Below, piece by piece: positions 53,204 through 62,274 of a DNA stretch of 64,000 nt. Positions within the stretch are counted from its first letter, which is position 1; each line of letters starts with the position of its first letter. Origin of the DNA: UBA2166 sp964463965 (GTDB lineage: Bacteria > Nitrospirota > Nitrospiria > Nitrospirales > UBA2166); NCBI GenBank assembly GCA_964463965.1, contig CAYXED010000001.1:62001-126000 (forward strand), written 5' to 3'. Made by a program: the position numbers and the translations under genes. The notes beneath the pieces are model-generated. The model saw only the letters and a list, made by a program, of their open reading frames with translations. It did no database searches and was not told the origin of the DNA.

Positions 53204-53998
53204 TTATCTTTTAAGTCCTAAAACATCTTGCATATCATATAATCCAGGTAATTGTTTTGTGACCCAACGAGCTGCCTGTATAGCGCCATAGGCAAAAGTC
53301 TCTCGACTCTGCGCACGATGCGTAATTTCAATTCGCTCCCCAACACCACCAAAATACACAGTATGATCTCCAACAATATCCCCTGCACGAATCGATTGCA
53401 TTCCAATCTCACCAGGAGTGCGTTCACCCTGCCGCCCATATATGCCAACAACGTCCAAATCCCTACCTTGTGCTTTTGCAATTGCTTGAGCCAATGCAAG
53501 AGCCGTTCCACTAGGTGCATCTTTTTTAAAACGATGATGCGCTTCGACTATTTCAATATCATAGTTTTCTTGAAGCACCTTTGCCATGTGAGAAAGAATA
53601 TCCAAAAGTGTATTAATACCAATACTCATGTTAGGTGCCAGCACACAAGGAAAGTTTTGTACTAAACCTTCTAATTGTTTTATCTGTTCGGATGATAATC
53701 CTGTAGTCCCAATCACCAATGGAACCTTATATTTCTCACAGGCTCTTACAATCTCCAGTGTTCCACTAGGTAACGAAAAATCAATTACTACGTCAGCATT
53801 GTTAATATTTGGTTCCAATGTATCACTAACAAAAACCCCAAGTTCCCCACATCCGGAAACACCCCCAATGTCATTCCCAATTGCAGGATGTCCCGGAACC
53901 TCAATTGCCCCAACTAATTCACAATCCTCAGCACGGTGAATTAAGCCAATAATACACTGTCCCATCCGACCAGCTGCTCCAGACATAATCAATCGCAT
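53204..53998 (-). CDS. dapB: 4-hydroxy-tetrahydrodipicolinate reductase
   Basis: A 264-residue reductase of the lysine pathway. 'LIMSGAAGRMGQCIIGLI' is the dinucleotide-binding loop. 'VIGTTGLSSEQIKQLEGL' follows, 'EIVEAHHRFKKDAPSGTALA' is the catalytic His/Lys block and 'RAGDIVGDHTVYF' completes the active site. It reduces HTPA with NAD(P)H to tetrahydrodipicolinate, the substrate of DapL. Its start shares one base with the dapA stop, showing tight coupling. A gap of 73 bases separates it from dapL. Confidence 0.96.
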   Translation of the reverse strand: MRLIMSGAAGRMGQCIIGLIHRAEDCELVGAIEVPGHPAIGNDIGGVSGCGELGVFVSDTLEPNINNADVVIDFSLPSGTLEIVRACEKYKVPLVIGTTGLSSEQIKQLEGLVQNFPCVLAPNMSIGINTLLDILSHMAKVLQENYDIEIVEAHHRFKKDAPSGTALALAQAIAKAQGRDLDVVGIYGRQGERTPGEIGMQSIRAGDIVGDHTVYFGGVGERIEITHRAQSRETFAYGAIQAARWVTKQLPGLYDMQDVLGLKR

Positions 53999-54888
53999 TA
54001 CAACAATCCGTACGCCGACATAATTTTTCGAAGGTAATGTTGATTTCCATCAGACATTTGACAAAGAGGGAGACGAACCTCTGCAGAAGATTTTCCCATG
54101 AAGGCAAGGGCCTGCTTAACTGGAATAGGGTTAGTTTCTAGAAAAAGTGCTAAAACAAGAGGATCCATTTTGAGATGGCTAGCTCTTGCTTCAGCAAGTC
54201 TTCCATCTTCAAACGCATCAATCATTGAAGAAACATCTTTAGGAATAATGTTTGCGGAAACTGTAATCACTCCTGTACCACCAATTGCCAAAATCGGAAG
54301 AGTTAATCCATCATCTCCTGATAACACAGGCATTCGGTCTCCACAACGCCGAATAAGATCAGTCATCTGCTGTAAAGATCCAGACCCTTCCTTTATTGAA
54401 ACAATATTTTTTATTGCACATAAACGCTCGACAGTCTCTGGCAACATGTTAACCCCAGTTCGCCCAGGAATATTGTATAAAATTATTGGAATATCTACGG
54501 CTTCAGCAACAGATTTGTAGTGAAGAAACAGTCCTTCTTGGGTTGGTTTATTGTAATAAGGCGTAATGAGAAGTGCGCCATCAGCTCCAACTTGCTTTGC
54601 ATGCCGCGTGAGATCAATGGCCTCTTCAGTACTGTTTGATCCTGTGCCAGCAATTACAGGCACACGTCCACCAACAGCTTTCACTGCAACTTCTACTACG
54701 CAACGATGCTCCTCATGACTAAGAGTTGCTGATTCTCCAGTTGTACCACATGGCACAATGCCAGATGTGCCATTCTTAAGCTGAAAATCAATAAGGCCTT
54801 CTAAAGCTTCACCATCAAATACCCCTGATTTAAAGGGTGTAACTATGGCCACCATTGATCCACGATATTGTGTTTTATAGCTTTTCAT
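53998..54888 (-). CDS. dapA: 4-hydroxy-tetrahydrodipicolinate synthase
   Basis: A 296-residue class I aldolase. 'MVAIVTPFKSG' opens the barrel, 'PCGTTGESATLSHEEH' is the first signature, 'ALLITPYYNKPTQEGLFLHY' holds the Tyr relay, and 'VSIKEGSGSL' carries the Schiff-base Lys. 'VLSGDDGLTLPILAIGGTGV' is the second signature. It condenses pyruvate with aspartate semialdehyde, the first committed step to lysine and DAP. Its stop overlaps dapB by one base. The ATG at 54888 is kept; an internal Met at residue 12 also begins the barrel. Confidence 0.96.
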   Translation of the reverse strand: MKSYKTQYRGSMVAIVTPFKSGVFDGEALEGLIDFQLKNGTSGIVPCGTTGESATLSHEEHRCVVEVAVKAVGGRVPVIAGTGSNSTEEAIDLTRHAKQVGADGALLITPYYNKPTQEGLFLHYKSVAEAVDIPIILYNIPGRTGVNMLPETVERLCAIKNIVSIKEGSGSLQQMTDLIRRCGDRMPVLSGDDGLTLPILAIGGTGVITVSANIIPKDVSSMIDAFEDGRLAEARASHLKMDPLVLALFLETNPIPVKQALAFMGKSSAEVRLPLCQMSDGNQHYLRKIMSAYGLL

Positions 54889-54910
54889 AAAAATACACTC
54901 TCGCCCTCTA

Positions 54911-55741
54911 CTAGTTTAAAGCTCCTGGTTTAATATGCCCATCGTAAATTACACGTGCGTCGCCTTCAAGAAAAATATTTTGATGCGCCCCTTTCGTATT
55001 AAAGCCAAATGACACAATCAAAGAGATGCCACTTGATGGAATTACCGTTATTGGTGAGATAAAGCTAAAAAGCTTGTTTGCAATCACCGCGGCAGCAACA
55101 GACCCCGTTCCACACGCCAATGTTTCACCTTCAACACCTCTCTCATAGGTACGGATACTGATATGCCCTTCATTCAAAACCGTTACGAAATTCACATTTG
55201 TCCCTGATGGAGAAAAGAGCTTATGATGCCGCATAGCTTCACCTAAGCCTTGAACATCCACAGCATTAATATCCTTAACAAGATAAACGCAATGTGGTAC
55301 TCCCGTGTCAATAGAGTGTACTACATGTGCCTTTCGATTAATGAGAAGTTGAAGGTTTAACCTAAGATTCTTTGGGTTTGGCATACAAACCTTCACGCGT
55401 TCATCCCGGGTACTCATCACTTGAGCAGTAATAAGGCCCACTCGAGTCTCAAATATCATTTTTTTAGGCGCAATTTTCTTAATATGAGCAAAACGGGCTA
55501 CACAACGTGCGCCATTTCCACAAAAACCTGCTCGGCTTCCATCAGAATTGAAAAAAACCCATTTAAAATCGGCACGAGAGGACGGCTCAACGATAATTAA
55601 ACCATCAGCCCCAACAGACAGACCCCGCCTACACAACTGCACTGCAAGGCGCTTTAACTTTGAAGCAGGAATTACACCACGCCTATTGTCAATAAGAATA
55701 AAATCATTTCCACTACCTGCTAACTTTGTAAAAGGAATCAT
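54911..55741 (-). CDS. dapF: Diaminopimelate epimerase
   Basis: An epimerase of about 276 residues that interconverts LL- and meso-DAP. The two catalytic Cys are in 'GFCGNGARCVARFA' and 'TLACGTGSVAAAVIA'. 'FTKLAGSGNDFILIDN' is the canonical N-terminus. The frame is open to 55771, where an AAGGAG lies between the two candidate starts. I use 55741, which gives 'MIPFTKLAGSGNDF'. It lies 33 bases after lysA and 22 before dapA. Together dapA, dapB, dapL, dapF and lysA cover the path from aspartate semialdehyde to lysine. Confidence 0.93.
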   Translation of the reverse strand: MIPFTKLAGSGNDFILIDNRRGVIPASKLKRLAVQLCRRGLSVGADGLIIVEPSSRADFKWVFFNSDGSRAGFCGNGARCVARFAHIKKIAPKKMIFETRVGLITAQVMSTRDERVKVCMPNPKNLRLNLQLLINRKAHVVHSIDTGVPHCVYLVKDINAVDVQGLGEAMRHHKLFSPSGTNVNFVTVLNEGHISIRTYERGVEGETLACGTGSVAAAVIANKLFSFISPITVIPSSGISLIVSFGFNTKGAHQNIFLEGDARVIYDGHIKPGALN

Positions 55742-55774
55742 AGCGGAACTAAAATTTTTACTCCTTAGCATTTG

Positions 55775-57034
55775 CTATGAGAGAAACCCAGGTATCATTT
55801 CACCCTTAATTAGATCAGTATATTGCTCACGCTCACGAACCACGTAAATATTTTGATCACTCACCATAATTTCAGGAACACGAGGACGGGCATTATAGTT
55901 TGATGACATCGTAAATGCATAAGCTCCCGCACTCATAACCGCAAGCAAGTCTCCCTGCTTTAGCTCAGGAAGCTCCCTATCTTTTGCAAGAAAATCACCA
56001 GACTCACAAATTGGCCCAACTATATCAACAAGCATAGAACTTTTGTCCTTCTTCTGGGTAACTGGGAAAATTTTATGATACGCCTCATATAAGCTCGGTC
56101 GTAGTAAGTCATTCATGGCCGCATCAACTATAACAAAATTCTTTCCATCTCCAGCCTTGGTATATAGCACTTTTGTTACAAGAATCCCTGCATTTCCAAC
56201 AATCACTCTACCAGGTTCAAGTATCAGAGTAATTTTTAAGTCTTTTAAAAGAGGCATCAAAGCGTTAGCCAAATCAGCTGGGCGAGGTGGAGTTTCATCT
56301 TGGTAAGAAATTCCAAGCCCCCCACCAATATTAAGATAACGCAAATCAATTCCACGTTTTTCTAATTGCTTTATCAACCCAATAAGTCTTTTTACCGCAT
56401 CAACAAAAGGAGTCACTTTTGTCAACTGAGACCCAATATGCATGTGGACACCAACTACATCAATACCCTCACATTGAGTTGCAGCATCAAAACTATCAAG
56501 CGCAAACTTTGCTCCAATGCCAAACTTACTTTTCTTGAGGCCCGTCGCTATATAAGGATGAGTCATTGGATCAACGTCTGGATTTACACGCAACGCAACT
56601 GAGGCCTTCTTTCCCACCCGAAGTGCAACATTATTAATAGCACGAATCTCATCTCCTGATTCAACATTAAACATTTGAATTTTCATTTCAAGTGCGTATT
56701 CAATCTCTTCCTCAGTTTTTCCAACACCCGCAAACACAATTTTTTCTGGATCAATTCCTGCTTGAATTGCTCGATAGAGCTCTCCACCAGATACAATATC
56801 CGCCCCAAGTCCCTGTTTTGCAACAAGCCTTAAAACAGCCAAGTTTGAATTTGCTTTCACTGCAAAAGCAGTTAAGTGAGGGATATCAGAAAATGCAGAA
56901 TCAAAATCTGTGAGATTGCGCTGAAGAGTTGCATGGCTATATAGATAAAATGGCGTACCTACCTGACTTGCAACAGACTCTACTGACAGTCCTTCACAAG
57001 AAAACTTTCCATCGACAAAATCAAAATCATGCAT
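55775..57034 (-). CDS. lysA: Diaminopimelate decarboxylase
   Basis: A 419-residue alanine-racemase-fold PLP enzyme. 'LTAFAVKANSNLAVLRLV' carries the Schiff-base Lys, and 'GVHMHIGSQLTKVTPFVDAV' and 'YLNIGGGLGISY' bind the PLP phosphate. 'GPICESGDFLAKDRELP' holds the catalytic Cys of the dimer interface. 'MSAGAYAFTMSSNYNARPR' gives the Tyr/Arg near the C-terminus. It removes CO2 from meso-DAP to give L-lysine. It follows lptM with an 86-base gap, slightly longer than elsewhere in this operon. Confidence 0.96.
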   Translation of the reverse strand: MHDFDFVDGKFSCEGLSVESVASQVGTPFYLYSHATLQRNLTDFDSAFSDIPHLTAFAVKANSNLAVLRLVAKQGLGADIVSGGELYRAIQAGIDPEKIVFAGVGKTEEEIEYALEMKIQMFNVESGDEIRAINNVALRVGKKASVALRVNPDVDPMTHPYIATGLKKSKFGIGAKFALDSFDAATQCEGIDVVGVHMHIGSQLTKVTPFVDAVKRLIGLIKQLEKRGIDLRYLNIGGGLGISYQDETPPRPADLANALMPLLKDLKITLILEPGRVIVGNAGILVTKVLYTKAGDGKNFVIVDAAMNDLLRPSLYEAYHKIFPVTQKKDKSSMLVDIVGPICESGDFLAKDRELPELKQGDLLAVMSAGAYAFTMSSNYNARPRVPEIMVSDQNIYVVREREQYTDLIKGEMIPGFLS

Positions 57035-57120
57035 ATGTACAGCTCCAAAAATAATTTCGTAGTGCCTATCAGTAAGTTACATATAGTTTACAAACTGATA
57101 CCTACAGTGAATAATTTATA

Positions 57121-57276
57121 TTAGTCTTCTTCCTCTTCAATAGTACTAGTAGAGTTTTTTCCCTCAGTTGAACCATAAAGAAAACCTTCAGGTGAAATAG
57201 GCGGACCTTTCACGCCACACCCCATAAATAAGAAAACCAACGCAGGCAAAATCAAAAAAAACCACCAACTCTTCAT
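57121..57276 (-). CDS. lptM: LptM/YifL-like small lipoprotein (51 residues)
   Basis: A short gene between argH and lysA. The ATG at 57276 is one base after the argH stop. Residues 1-19 form a signal peptide ('WWFFLILPALVFLFMGC') with the lipobox Cys at residue 20, followed directly by 'GVKGPPISPEGF', the GxKGP motif of the LptM family. The tail is acidic ('STIEEEED'). In E. coli LptM (YifL) stabilises the LptDE LPS-insertion complex in the outer membrane and its gene lies next to dapF. Here it is two genes from dapF. Being under 60 residues, it is easy to miss. Confidence 0.85.
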   Translation of the reverse strand: MKSWWFFLILPALVFLFMGCGVKGPPISPEGFLYGSTEGKNSTSTIEEEED

Positions 57277-57277
57277 A

Positions 57278-58687
57278 TCACAACTTGAGTTGTCGTTGTA
57301 GTGATTTTTTCAGCACAGCAAGCCTCTTTTTAACTCGATTTCTAGCCGTTCCTCCAATAGTTGATCGCCTTTTAATTGACCCTTCAACTGTTAATACTGC
57401 CATTGCTCCTTTATCAAATCTTCTGGAAAACTGACGCAGCTCTGCCAAGGTAAAGTCCGTAAATTTTTTATTACTATCTGAACAGAATCTCACCATTTTA
57501 CCAACTACATGATGTGCCTCTCTAAATGGAACACCGCGCGTTACAAGATAATCCGCAAGATCAGTGGCAAAAAGCCATTCATCATTAGATGCGGCGGCCA
57601 GAACACCTTGATTGATAGTGATGCTTTCAAATAACTTTGGATACAAACTCACGCATGCATTGACCGTATCTATGGAATCAAAGAACGGCTCCTTATCTTC
57701 CTGAAGGTCTCTATTATATGCTAGGGGCAAACCTTTCATCAGGGTAAGCAACCCAAGAAGGTGTCCATAAACTCTCCCAGTTTTTCCGCGAATAAGTTCA
57801 GGCACATCAGGGTTTTTCTTCTGAGGCATCATACTGCTTCCGGTACATAATGCATCATCAAGTTCAATAAAATTAAATTCATGTGACGACCATATAATTA
57901 ACTCTTCACTAAGCCGAGAAAGATGTGTCATAAGAATAGAAAAGGCTCCAAGCACCTCTAAAATAAAATCTCGGTCAGACACTGCATCTAAACTATTTTC
58001 CGTCACTGCTCGGAAACCAAGAAGCGTTGCAGTATATTTTCTATCAAGAGAAAAATTTGGTCCAGCCAGTGCTCCTGAACCGAGAGGCATAACATCTACA
58101 CGCTTAAATGCATCATGTAACCGCTGTTTATCTCTTTCTAGCATCTCAACGTAAGCCAGAAGATGGTGAGCAAACAACACCGGTTGCGCACGCTGAAGAT
58201 GTGTATAACCTGGCATCACAACATCTATATATCGAGTTCCACAGCTTACTAATGCCTGCTGAAACACAATGAGACCTTTTAGCAAACCCGTTATTTGATC
58301 TTTTATAAACAAACGAATATCCACGGCAACCTGATCATTTCTACTCCGCCCCGTATGCAGTTTCCCTCCGGCGTTGCCCACTAGAGAAATTAACCGTCGC
58401 TCAATAGCCATATGAATATCTTCATCACCACTTGTAAATACGAACGTTCCAGCATCAATCTCTTGCTCTATTCTCTTCAAACCTTTAATAATCTTTGAGG
58501 CCTCTGAGGATGTAAGAAGAGTGGCCTTAGCAAGGGTCTTTGTATGCGCAATACTACCCCGTATATCATATCGATAAAGTCGCTGATCAATGAGCAACGA
58601 ACTACTAAACCTTTCAACTTCAGGGTCAAGAGGCACTCGAAAACGACCTCCCCAAAGCTTCTCTTTACTACCTTTTTTAGAACTCAT
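57278..58687 (-). CDS. argH: Argininosuccinate lyase
   Basis: A 469-residue enzyme of the fumarase/aspartase superfamily. 'KLWGGRFRVPLDPEVERFSS' is the N-terminal block, 'HTGRSRNDQVAVDIRLF' the second, and 'MPGYTHLQRAQPVLFAHHLL' holds the His base. 'TGSSMMPQKKNPDVPELIRG' is the signature loop with catalytic Ser. It splits argininosuccinate into arginine and fumarate, the last step of arginine synthesis. The start overlaps the argG stop as ATGA. lptM begins one base beyond the stop. Confidence 0.97.
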   Translation of the reverse strand: MSSKKGSKEKLWGGRFRVPLDPEVERFSSSLLIDQRLYRYDIRGSIAHTKTLAKATLLTSSEASKIIKGLKRIEQEIDAGTFVFTSGDEDIHMAIERRLISLVGNAGGKLHTGRSRNDQVAVDIRLFIKDQITGLLKGLIVFQQALVSCGTRYIDVVMPGYTHLQRAQPVLFAHHLLAYVEMLERDKQRLHDAFKRVDVMPLGSGALAGPNFSLDRKYTATLLGFRAVTENSLDAVSDRDFILEVLGAFSILMTHLSRLSEELIIWSSHEFNFIELDDALCTGSSMMPQKKNPDVPELIRGKTGRVYGHLLGLLTLMKGLPLAYNRDLQEDKEPFFDSIDTVNACVSLYPKLFESITINQGVLAAASNDEWLFATDLADYLVTRGVPFREAHHVVGKMVRFCSDSNKKFTDFTLAELRQFSRRFDKGAMAVLTVEGSIKRRSTIGGTARNRVKKRLAVLKKSLQRQLKL

Positions 58688-59895
58688 GGTTTCTCACGAC
58701 GACGAGAGGATTGAATAGCTAACCGAAGCCCACTTAGTTTGATAAAACCTTCAGCATCTTTCTGCTGATATACACTATCCTCTTCAAAGGTTGCTAAATC
58801 CTCTCGATATAACGACACACCGGATCGACGCCCAACAACAGTGCAAGCACCTTTATATAATTTAACTCTAACTGTCCCAGACACGTATCGTTGAGCCTCA
58901 TCGATTGATTTTTGAAGCATCTCTCGCTCTGGAGCGAACCAGTACCCTTCATAAACAATTTTCGCATATTGAGGAATAAGGCCATCCCGTAGATGAACAA
59001 CCTCACGATCCATAGTAATTGATTCAATACCTCGGTGCGCTATATGAAGAATAGTTCCACCTGGTGTTTCATAAATACCTCGTGATTTCATACCTACGTA
59101 GCGGTTTTCAACAAGATCAAGTCGCCCGATCCCATGAACTCCTCCAAGCTTATTTAGATAACCTAATAATTCAGCCGGTGAAAGCTTCTTTCCATCAATA
59201 GCAATTGGATTACCTGATTCATAGTCAATTTCAAGGTACTGAGGTGATGCTGGCCCTTTCTCAGGTGCACCCGTAATCTGATATACATCTGCAGGTGCTT
59301 CTACCCATGGATCCTCAAGCACACCTCCTTCGGAACTAACATGAAAAATATTTTGGTCTACACTATAGGGCTTAGATGGAGATGCAGAGACAGGAATCTT
59401 GTGTTTCTTTGCATATTCTAGCAAATCATTTCTTGATCTAAATGACCAAGTCCTCCACGGAGCAATAATATCTATTTCAGGATCTAAAGCACGTGCAGCA
59501 AGCTCAAACCTTATTTGGTCATTTCCTTTCCCTGTTGCACCATGAGCAATTGCTTTAGCACCTTCACTCTGAGCAATCTCAACTTGACGTTTTGCAATTA
59601 ACGGTCTTGCGATCGCAGTACCCAGCAAATAACAACCTTCGTAGACCGCGTTTGCACGAAGCATGGGAAAAACAAAGTCCTCCACAAAAACATCACGTAG
59701 ATCTTCAATACAAACGCTACATGCACCCACAGCCTTTGCTTTCTCTCGTACTGAAGAAAAATCTTCTCCCTGACCAAGATCCGCACAAAATGCCACAACC
59801 TCGTAGCCAGCGTCTTCAATAAGCCATTTGAGAATAACTGATGTGTCAAGCCCTCCCGAATATGCGAGAACAACCTTTTTATTATCAGTACTCAT
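58684..59895 (-). CDS. argG: Argininosuccinate synthase
   Basis: A 403-residue ATP-dependent ligase. 'VVLAYSGGLDTSVILKWLI' is the PP-loop. 'AIAHGATGKGNDQIRFELAA' and 'PWVEAPADVYQITGAPE' are substrate blocks, and 'GIGRLDLVENRYVGMKSRG' follows. It condenses citrulline and aspartate. The gene lies two bases after argF and overlaps argH as ATGA. The length is typical of the bacterial type I enzyme. Confidence 0.97.
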   Translation of the reverse strand: MSTDNKKVVLAYSGGLDTSVILKWLIEDAGYEVVAFCADLGQGEDFSSVREKAKAVGACSVCIEDLRDVFVEDFVFPMLRANAVYEGCYLLGTAIARPLIAKRQVEIAQSEGAKAIAHGATGKGNDQIRFELAARALDPEIDIIAPWRTWSFRSRNDLLEYAKKHKIPVSASPSKPYSVDQNIFHVSSEGGVLEDPWVEAPADVYQITGAPEKGPASPQYLEIDYESGNPIAIDGKKLSPAELLGYLNKLGGVHGIGRLDLVENRYVGMKSRGIYETPGGTILHIAHRGIESITMDREVVHLRDGLIPQYAKIVYEGYWFAPEREMLQKSIDEAQRYVSGTVRVKLYKGACTVVGRRSGVSLYREDLATFEEDSVYQQKDAEGFIKLSGLRLAIQSSRRREKP

Positions 59896-59897
59896 AG

Positions 59898-60824
59898 TTA
59901 ACCACTTTCTCCCAAAAAATGCTCTAGAATTGCTTTCTGGACATGCAGGCGATTTTCTGCTTGCTCAAGAACAATCGACTGCGGTCCATCGACAACTTCA
60001 GCCGTAATTTCTTCCCCTCGATGAGCAGGAAGACAATGCATAACTAAAACTCCGTGTTTTGCAGAATCCAGCAGCAATGAATTTACCTGAAATCCAGAAA
60101 ATACTTTCGTTCTAGAGACTTGCTCACCCTCAAAACCCATACTTGTCCAAACGTCAGTATAAATAAAGTCAGCATCTTTTACCGCAATCAAAGGGTCGTG
60201 TACGATTTCTATCTCACTTGAAGATGATCCGGCACGAGCCTCCGCAACAATGCTAGAATCAGGTTCATACCCTACCGGACAAGCAAGAGATAAAGTCATT
60301 CCCATACGGGCTGCCCCTTCAATTAATGAATGTGCAACATTATTGCCATCGCCAACATACGCTACCTTAACACCATCAATATTCCCAGCACGCTCTTGAA
60401 TTGTAAGAAGGTCTGCCAATGCCTGACAAGGGTGATGCAGGTCTGTAAGTCCATTAATTACTGGAACTGTCGAGTGCAAAGCCCACTCTTCAAGAATATT
60501 CTGCCCAAAAGTTCTAATCACAATACCATCAAGATACCGCGAAAGGACCTTTGCGGTGTCAGATATACTTTCTCCCCGTGTCATTTGACTACCATCCGCG
60601 CCAAGGATAAGGGAATGTCCCCCTAACTGAGTCATTGCCACTTCAAATGAAATACGAGTACGCGTTGATGCTTTTTCAAAAATTAGCCCGATGGTTTTTC
60701 CGGTAAGCGGAAGAGTCATGGATTTTTTAGTAGAAGTTCTTTTCAATTCTATTGCACGAGAAAGTATCTCACGAATATCATCCGAGCTCAGATCCAAGAT
60801 GCGTTCAAGATGAATTCTTTTCAT
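59898..60824 (-). CDS. argF: Ornithine carbamoyltransferase (anabolic)
   Basis: A 308-residue transferase. 'EKASTRTRISFEVAMTQLGG' contains the carbamoyl-phosphate STRT motif, 'HPCQALADLLTI' the HPxQ loop, and 'VLVMHCLPAHRGEEITAEV' the ornithine-side Cys and catalytic residues. It makes citrulline from ornithine and carbamoyl phosphate. The start overlaps the argD stop as ATGA; argG follows two bases later. The length and motifs fit the standard anabolic enzyme. Confidence 0.97.
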   Translation of the reverse strand: MKRIHLERILDLSSDDIREILSRAIELKRTSTKKSMTLPLTGKTIGLIFEKASTRTRISFEVAMTQLGGHSLILGADGSQMTRGESISDTAKVLSRYLDGIVIRTFGQNILEEWALHSTVPVINGLTDLHHPCQALADLLTIQERAGNIDGVKVAYVGDGNNVAHSLIEGAARMGMTLSLACPVGYEPDSSIVAEARAGSSSSEIEIVHDPLIAVKDADFIYTDVWTSMGFEGEQVSRTKVFSGFQVNSLLLDSAKHGVLVMHCLPAHRGEEITAEVVDGPQSIVLEQAENRLHVQKAILEHFLGESG

Positions 60825-62032
60825 AATATAGCCTTGCCCTTTTCCCCGCGAAAAATCTCTACCAGAAGATCACACAATTGATCAATTTCACGATTATTAA
60901 TAGTTAAAGGGGGCACAAAGCGCAGGACATTCCCAGCTGTACAATTGATTAGAAAACCATGTTTTCGGCAAGTATCGACAATATCAATACCATTATCACT
61001 CACTACCAAGCCAAGCAATAAGCCTTGCCCACGTACCTCCTTAACACATTCAAATTGACTTTTTAAATCACAGAGTTTCTCAAAAAAATACTTTCCTACT
61101 TCCTGACACGAAGAAAGCAAACCATTTGACTCTAGTAATTTCTCTACAACAACATACGCGACAGAGCAGACAAATGGGTTACCTCCTAAAGTTGACCCGT
61201 GCATTCCAGGACTAAATGCCTGGGCAACTTTTTCAGTAGATAAACATGCCCCAAGAGGAACACCTCCACCAAGGCCCTTCGCCAAAGTCATTACATCTGG
61301 AGCCACATCGAAATGTTCGTATGCAAAAAGTTTTCCAGTTCTCCCAACGCCTGTTTGCACTTCATCAAAAATCAACAAACTACCAGCTCTATCACATATA
61401 TCTCGAAGAGCCAGCATGAAATTTTCATCAGCAGCAATAACACCACCTTCACCCTGAATTGGTTCTATCAATACACCTGCTGTTTTTGGACTAATGGCAT
61501 GTTCAGCTGCTTTAATATCATTAAATGGTATGTGTCGAATGCCTGGTACTAGCGGCCCAATGCCAGCATGAAACTTTGGTTGCCCAGTTGCAGTAATGGT
61601 CGCCATTGTACGTCCGTGAAAACTGTTTTCCATTGCGAGAATCTCAAACTTGCCAGGTCCATGAGTTTTTTCCGCATATTGCCTAGTCAACTTTATTGCA
61701 GTTTCATTTGCTTCTGCCCCGCTATTGCAAAAAAACACCTTATCTGCAAATGAATTTTCAACAAGAATTTTCGCTAGCTGAACCTGTGGTTCTGTATAAT
61801 ACAAGTTTGAAACATGCATTAAAGTGGCTGCCTGATCATTTATCGCTTGTACTAACTCTTGAGAACAATGTCCAAGTGCATCAACCGCAATCCCAGAAAC
61901 AAAGTCAATATACTCACACCCTTCAGGGTCATAGACGAAACACCCCTCCCCTCTTGTAAGTGCAAGAGGTTGCCGGGCATAAGTGTTCATAATATAACGG
62001 TTTGTTTCAGCTATGATTTCCTTACTTGTCAT
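60821..62032 (-). CDS. argD: Acetylornithine aminotransferase
   Basis: A class III PLP aminotransferase of about 403 residues. 'GCEYIDFVSGIAVDALGH' and 'FFCNSGAEANETAIKLTRQY' are early blocks, 'LLIFDEVQTGVGRTGKLFAY' gives the PLP Asp, and 'MTLAKGLGGGVPLGACLST' contains the Schiff-base Lys. It makes N-acetylornithine and may also act on succinyl-DAP, though DapL here removes that need. The frame is open to 62197 but that extension reads through the tRNA-Leu gene; the ATG at 62032 is right. It heads the superoperon. Confidence 0.95.
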   Translation of the reverse strand: MTSKEIIAETNRYIMNTYARQPLALTRGEGCFVYDPEGCEYIDFVSGIAVDALGHCSQELVQAINDQAATLMHVSNLYYTEPQVQLAKILVENSFADKVFFCNSGAEANETAIKLTRQYAEKTHGPGKFEILAMENSFHGRTMATITATGQPKFHAGIGPLVPGIRHIPFNDIKAAEHAISPKTAGVLIEPIQGEGGVIAADENFMLALRDICDRAGSLLIFDEVQTGVGRTGKLFAYEHFDVAPDVMTLAKGLGGGVPLGACLSTEKVAQAFSPGMHGSTLGGNPFVCSVAYVVVEKLLESNGLLSSCQEVGKYFFEKLCDLKSQFECVKEVRGQGLLLGLVVSDNGIDIVDTCRKHGFLINCTAGNVLRFVPPLTINNREIDQLCDLLVEIFRGEKGKAIL

Positions 62033-62167
62033 CCACCTACCATCCCATTCACACAAATTACTTACTACTGACAAAAGTATATGAGAGTTTACCAAGACTG
62101 AAGATACAACATGACATCTCAAACTGGAAAAGCGTGGAACTGGCGGGAAAACTCGATAAGAAAGGTG

Positions 62168-62253
62168 TGGTGCCGAAGGGGGGATTTGAACCCCCACGAG
62201 GTTGCCCTCGCTAGACCCTGAATCTAGTGCGTCTGCCGTTCCGCCACTTCGGC
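62168..62253 (-). tRNA. tRNA-Leu (anticodon CAG)
   Basis: A class II tRNA of 86 bases with acceptor arms GCCGAAG/CTTCGGC, anticodon stem CTAGA/TCTAG around TTCAGGG (anticodon CAG), a long variable arm CGAGGGCAACCTCG, the T-arm GGGGG-TTCAAAT-CCCCC and an encoded CCA. It reads CTG. Confidence 0.97.
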
Positions 62254-62274
62254 CCGCTGCACGCTATCTACCCT

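Noticed and set aside
62033..62197. N-terminal extension of argD to 62197
   Set aside because: It reads through the 3' part of tRNA-Leu and has no ribosome site; the ATG at 62032 begins the normal aminotransferase N-terminus.
62026..62214. Plus-strand frame across the tRNA-Leu region ending in a GGFEPPRG-like string
   Set aside because: This is the familiar spurious peptide from antisense of a tRNA T-arm and acceptor stem.
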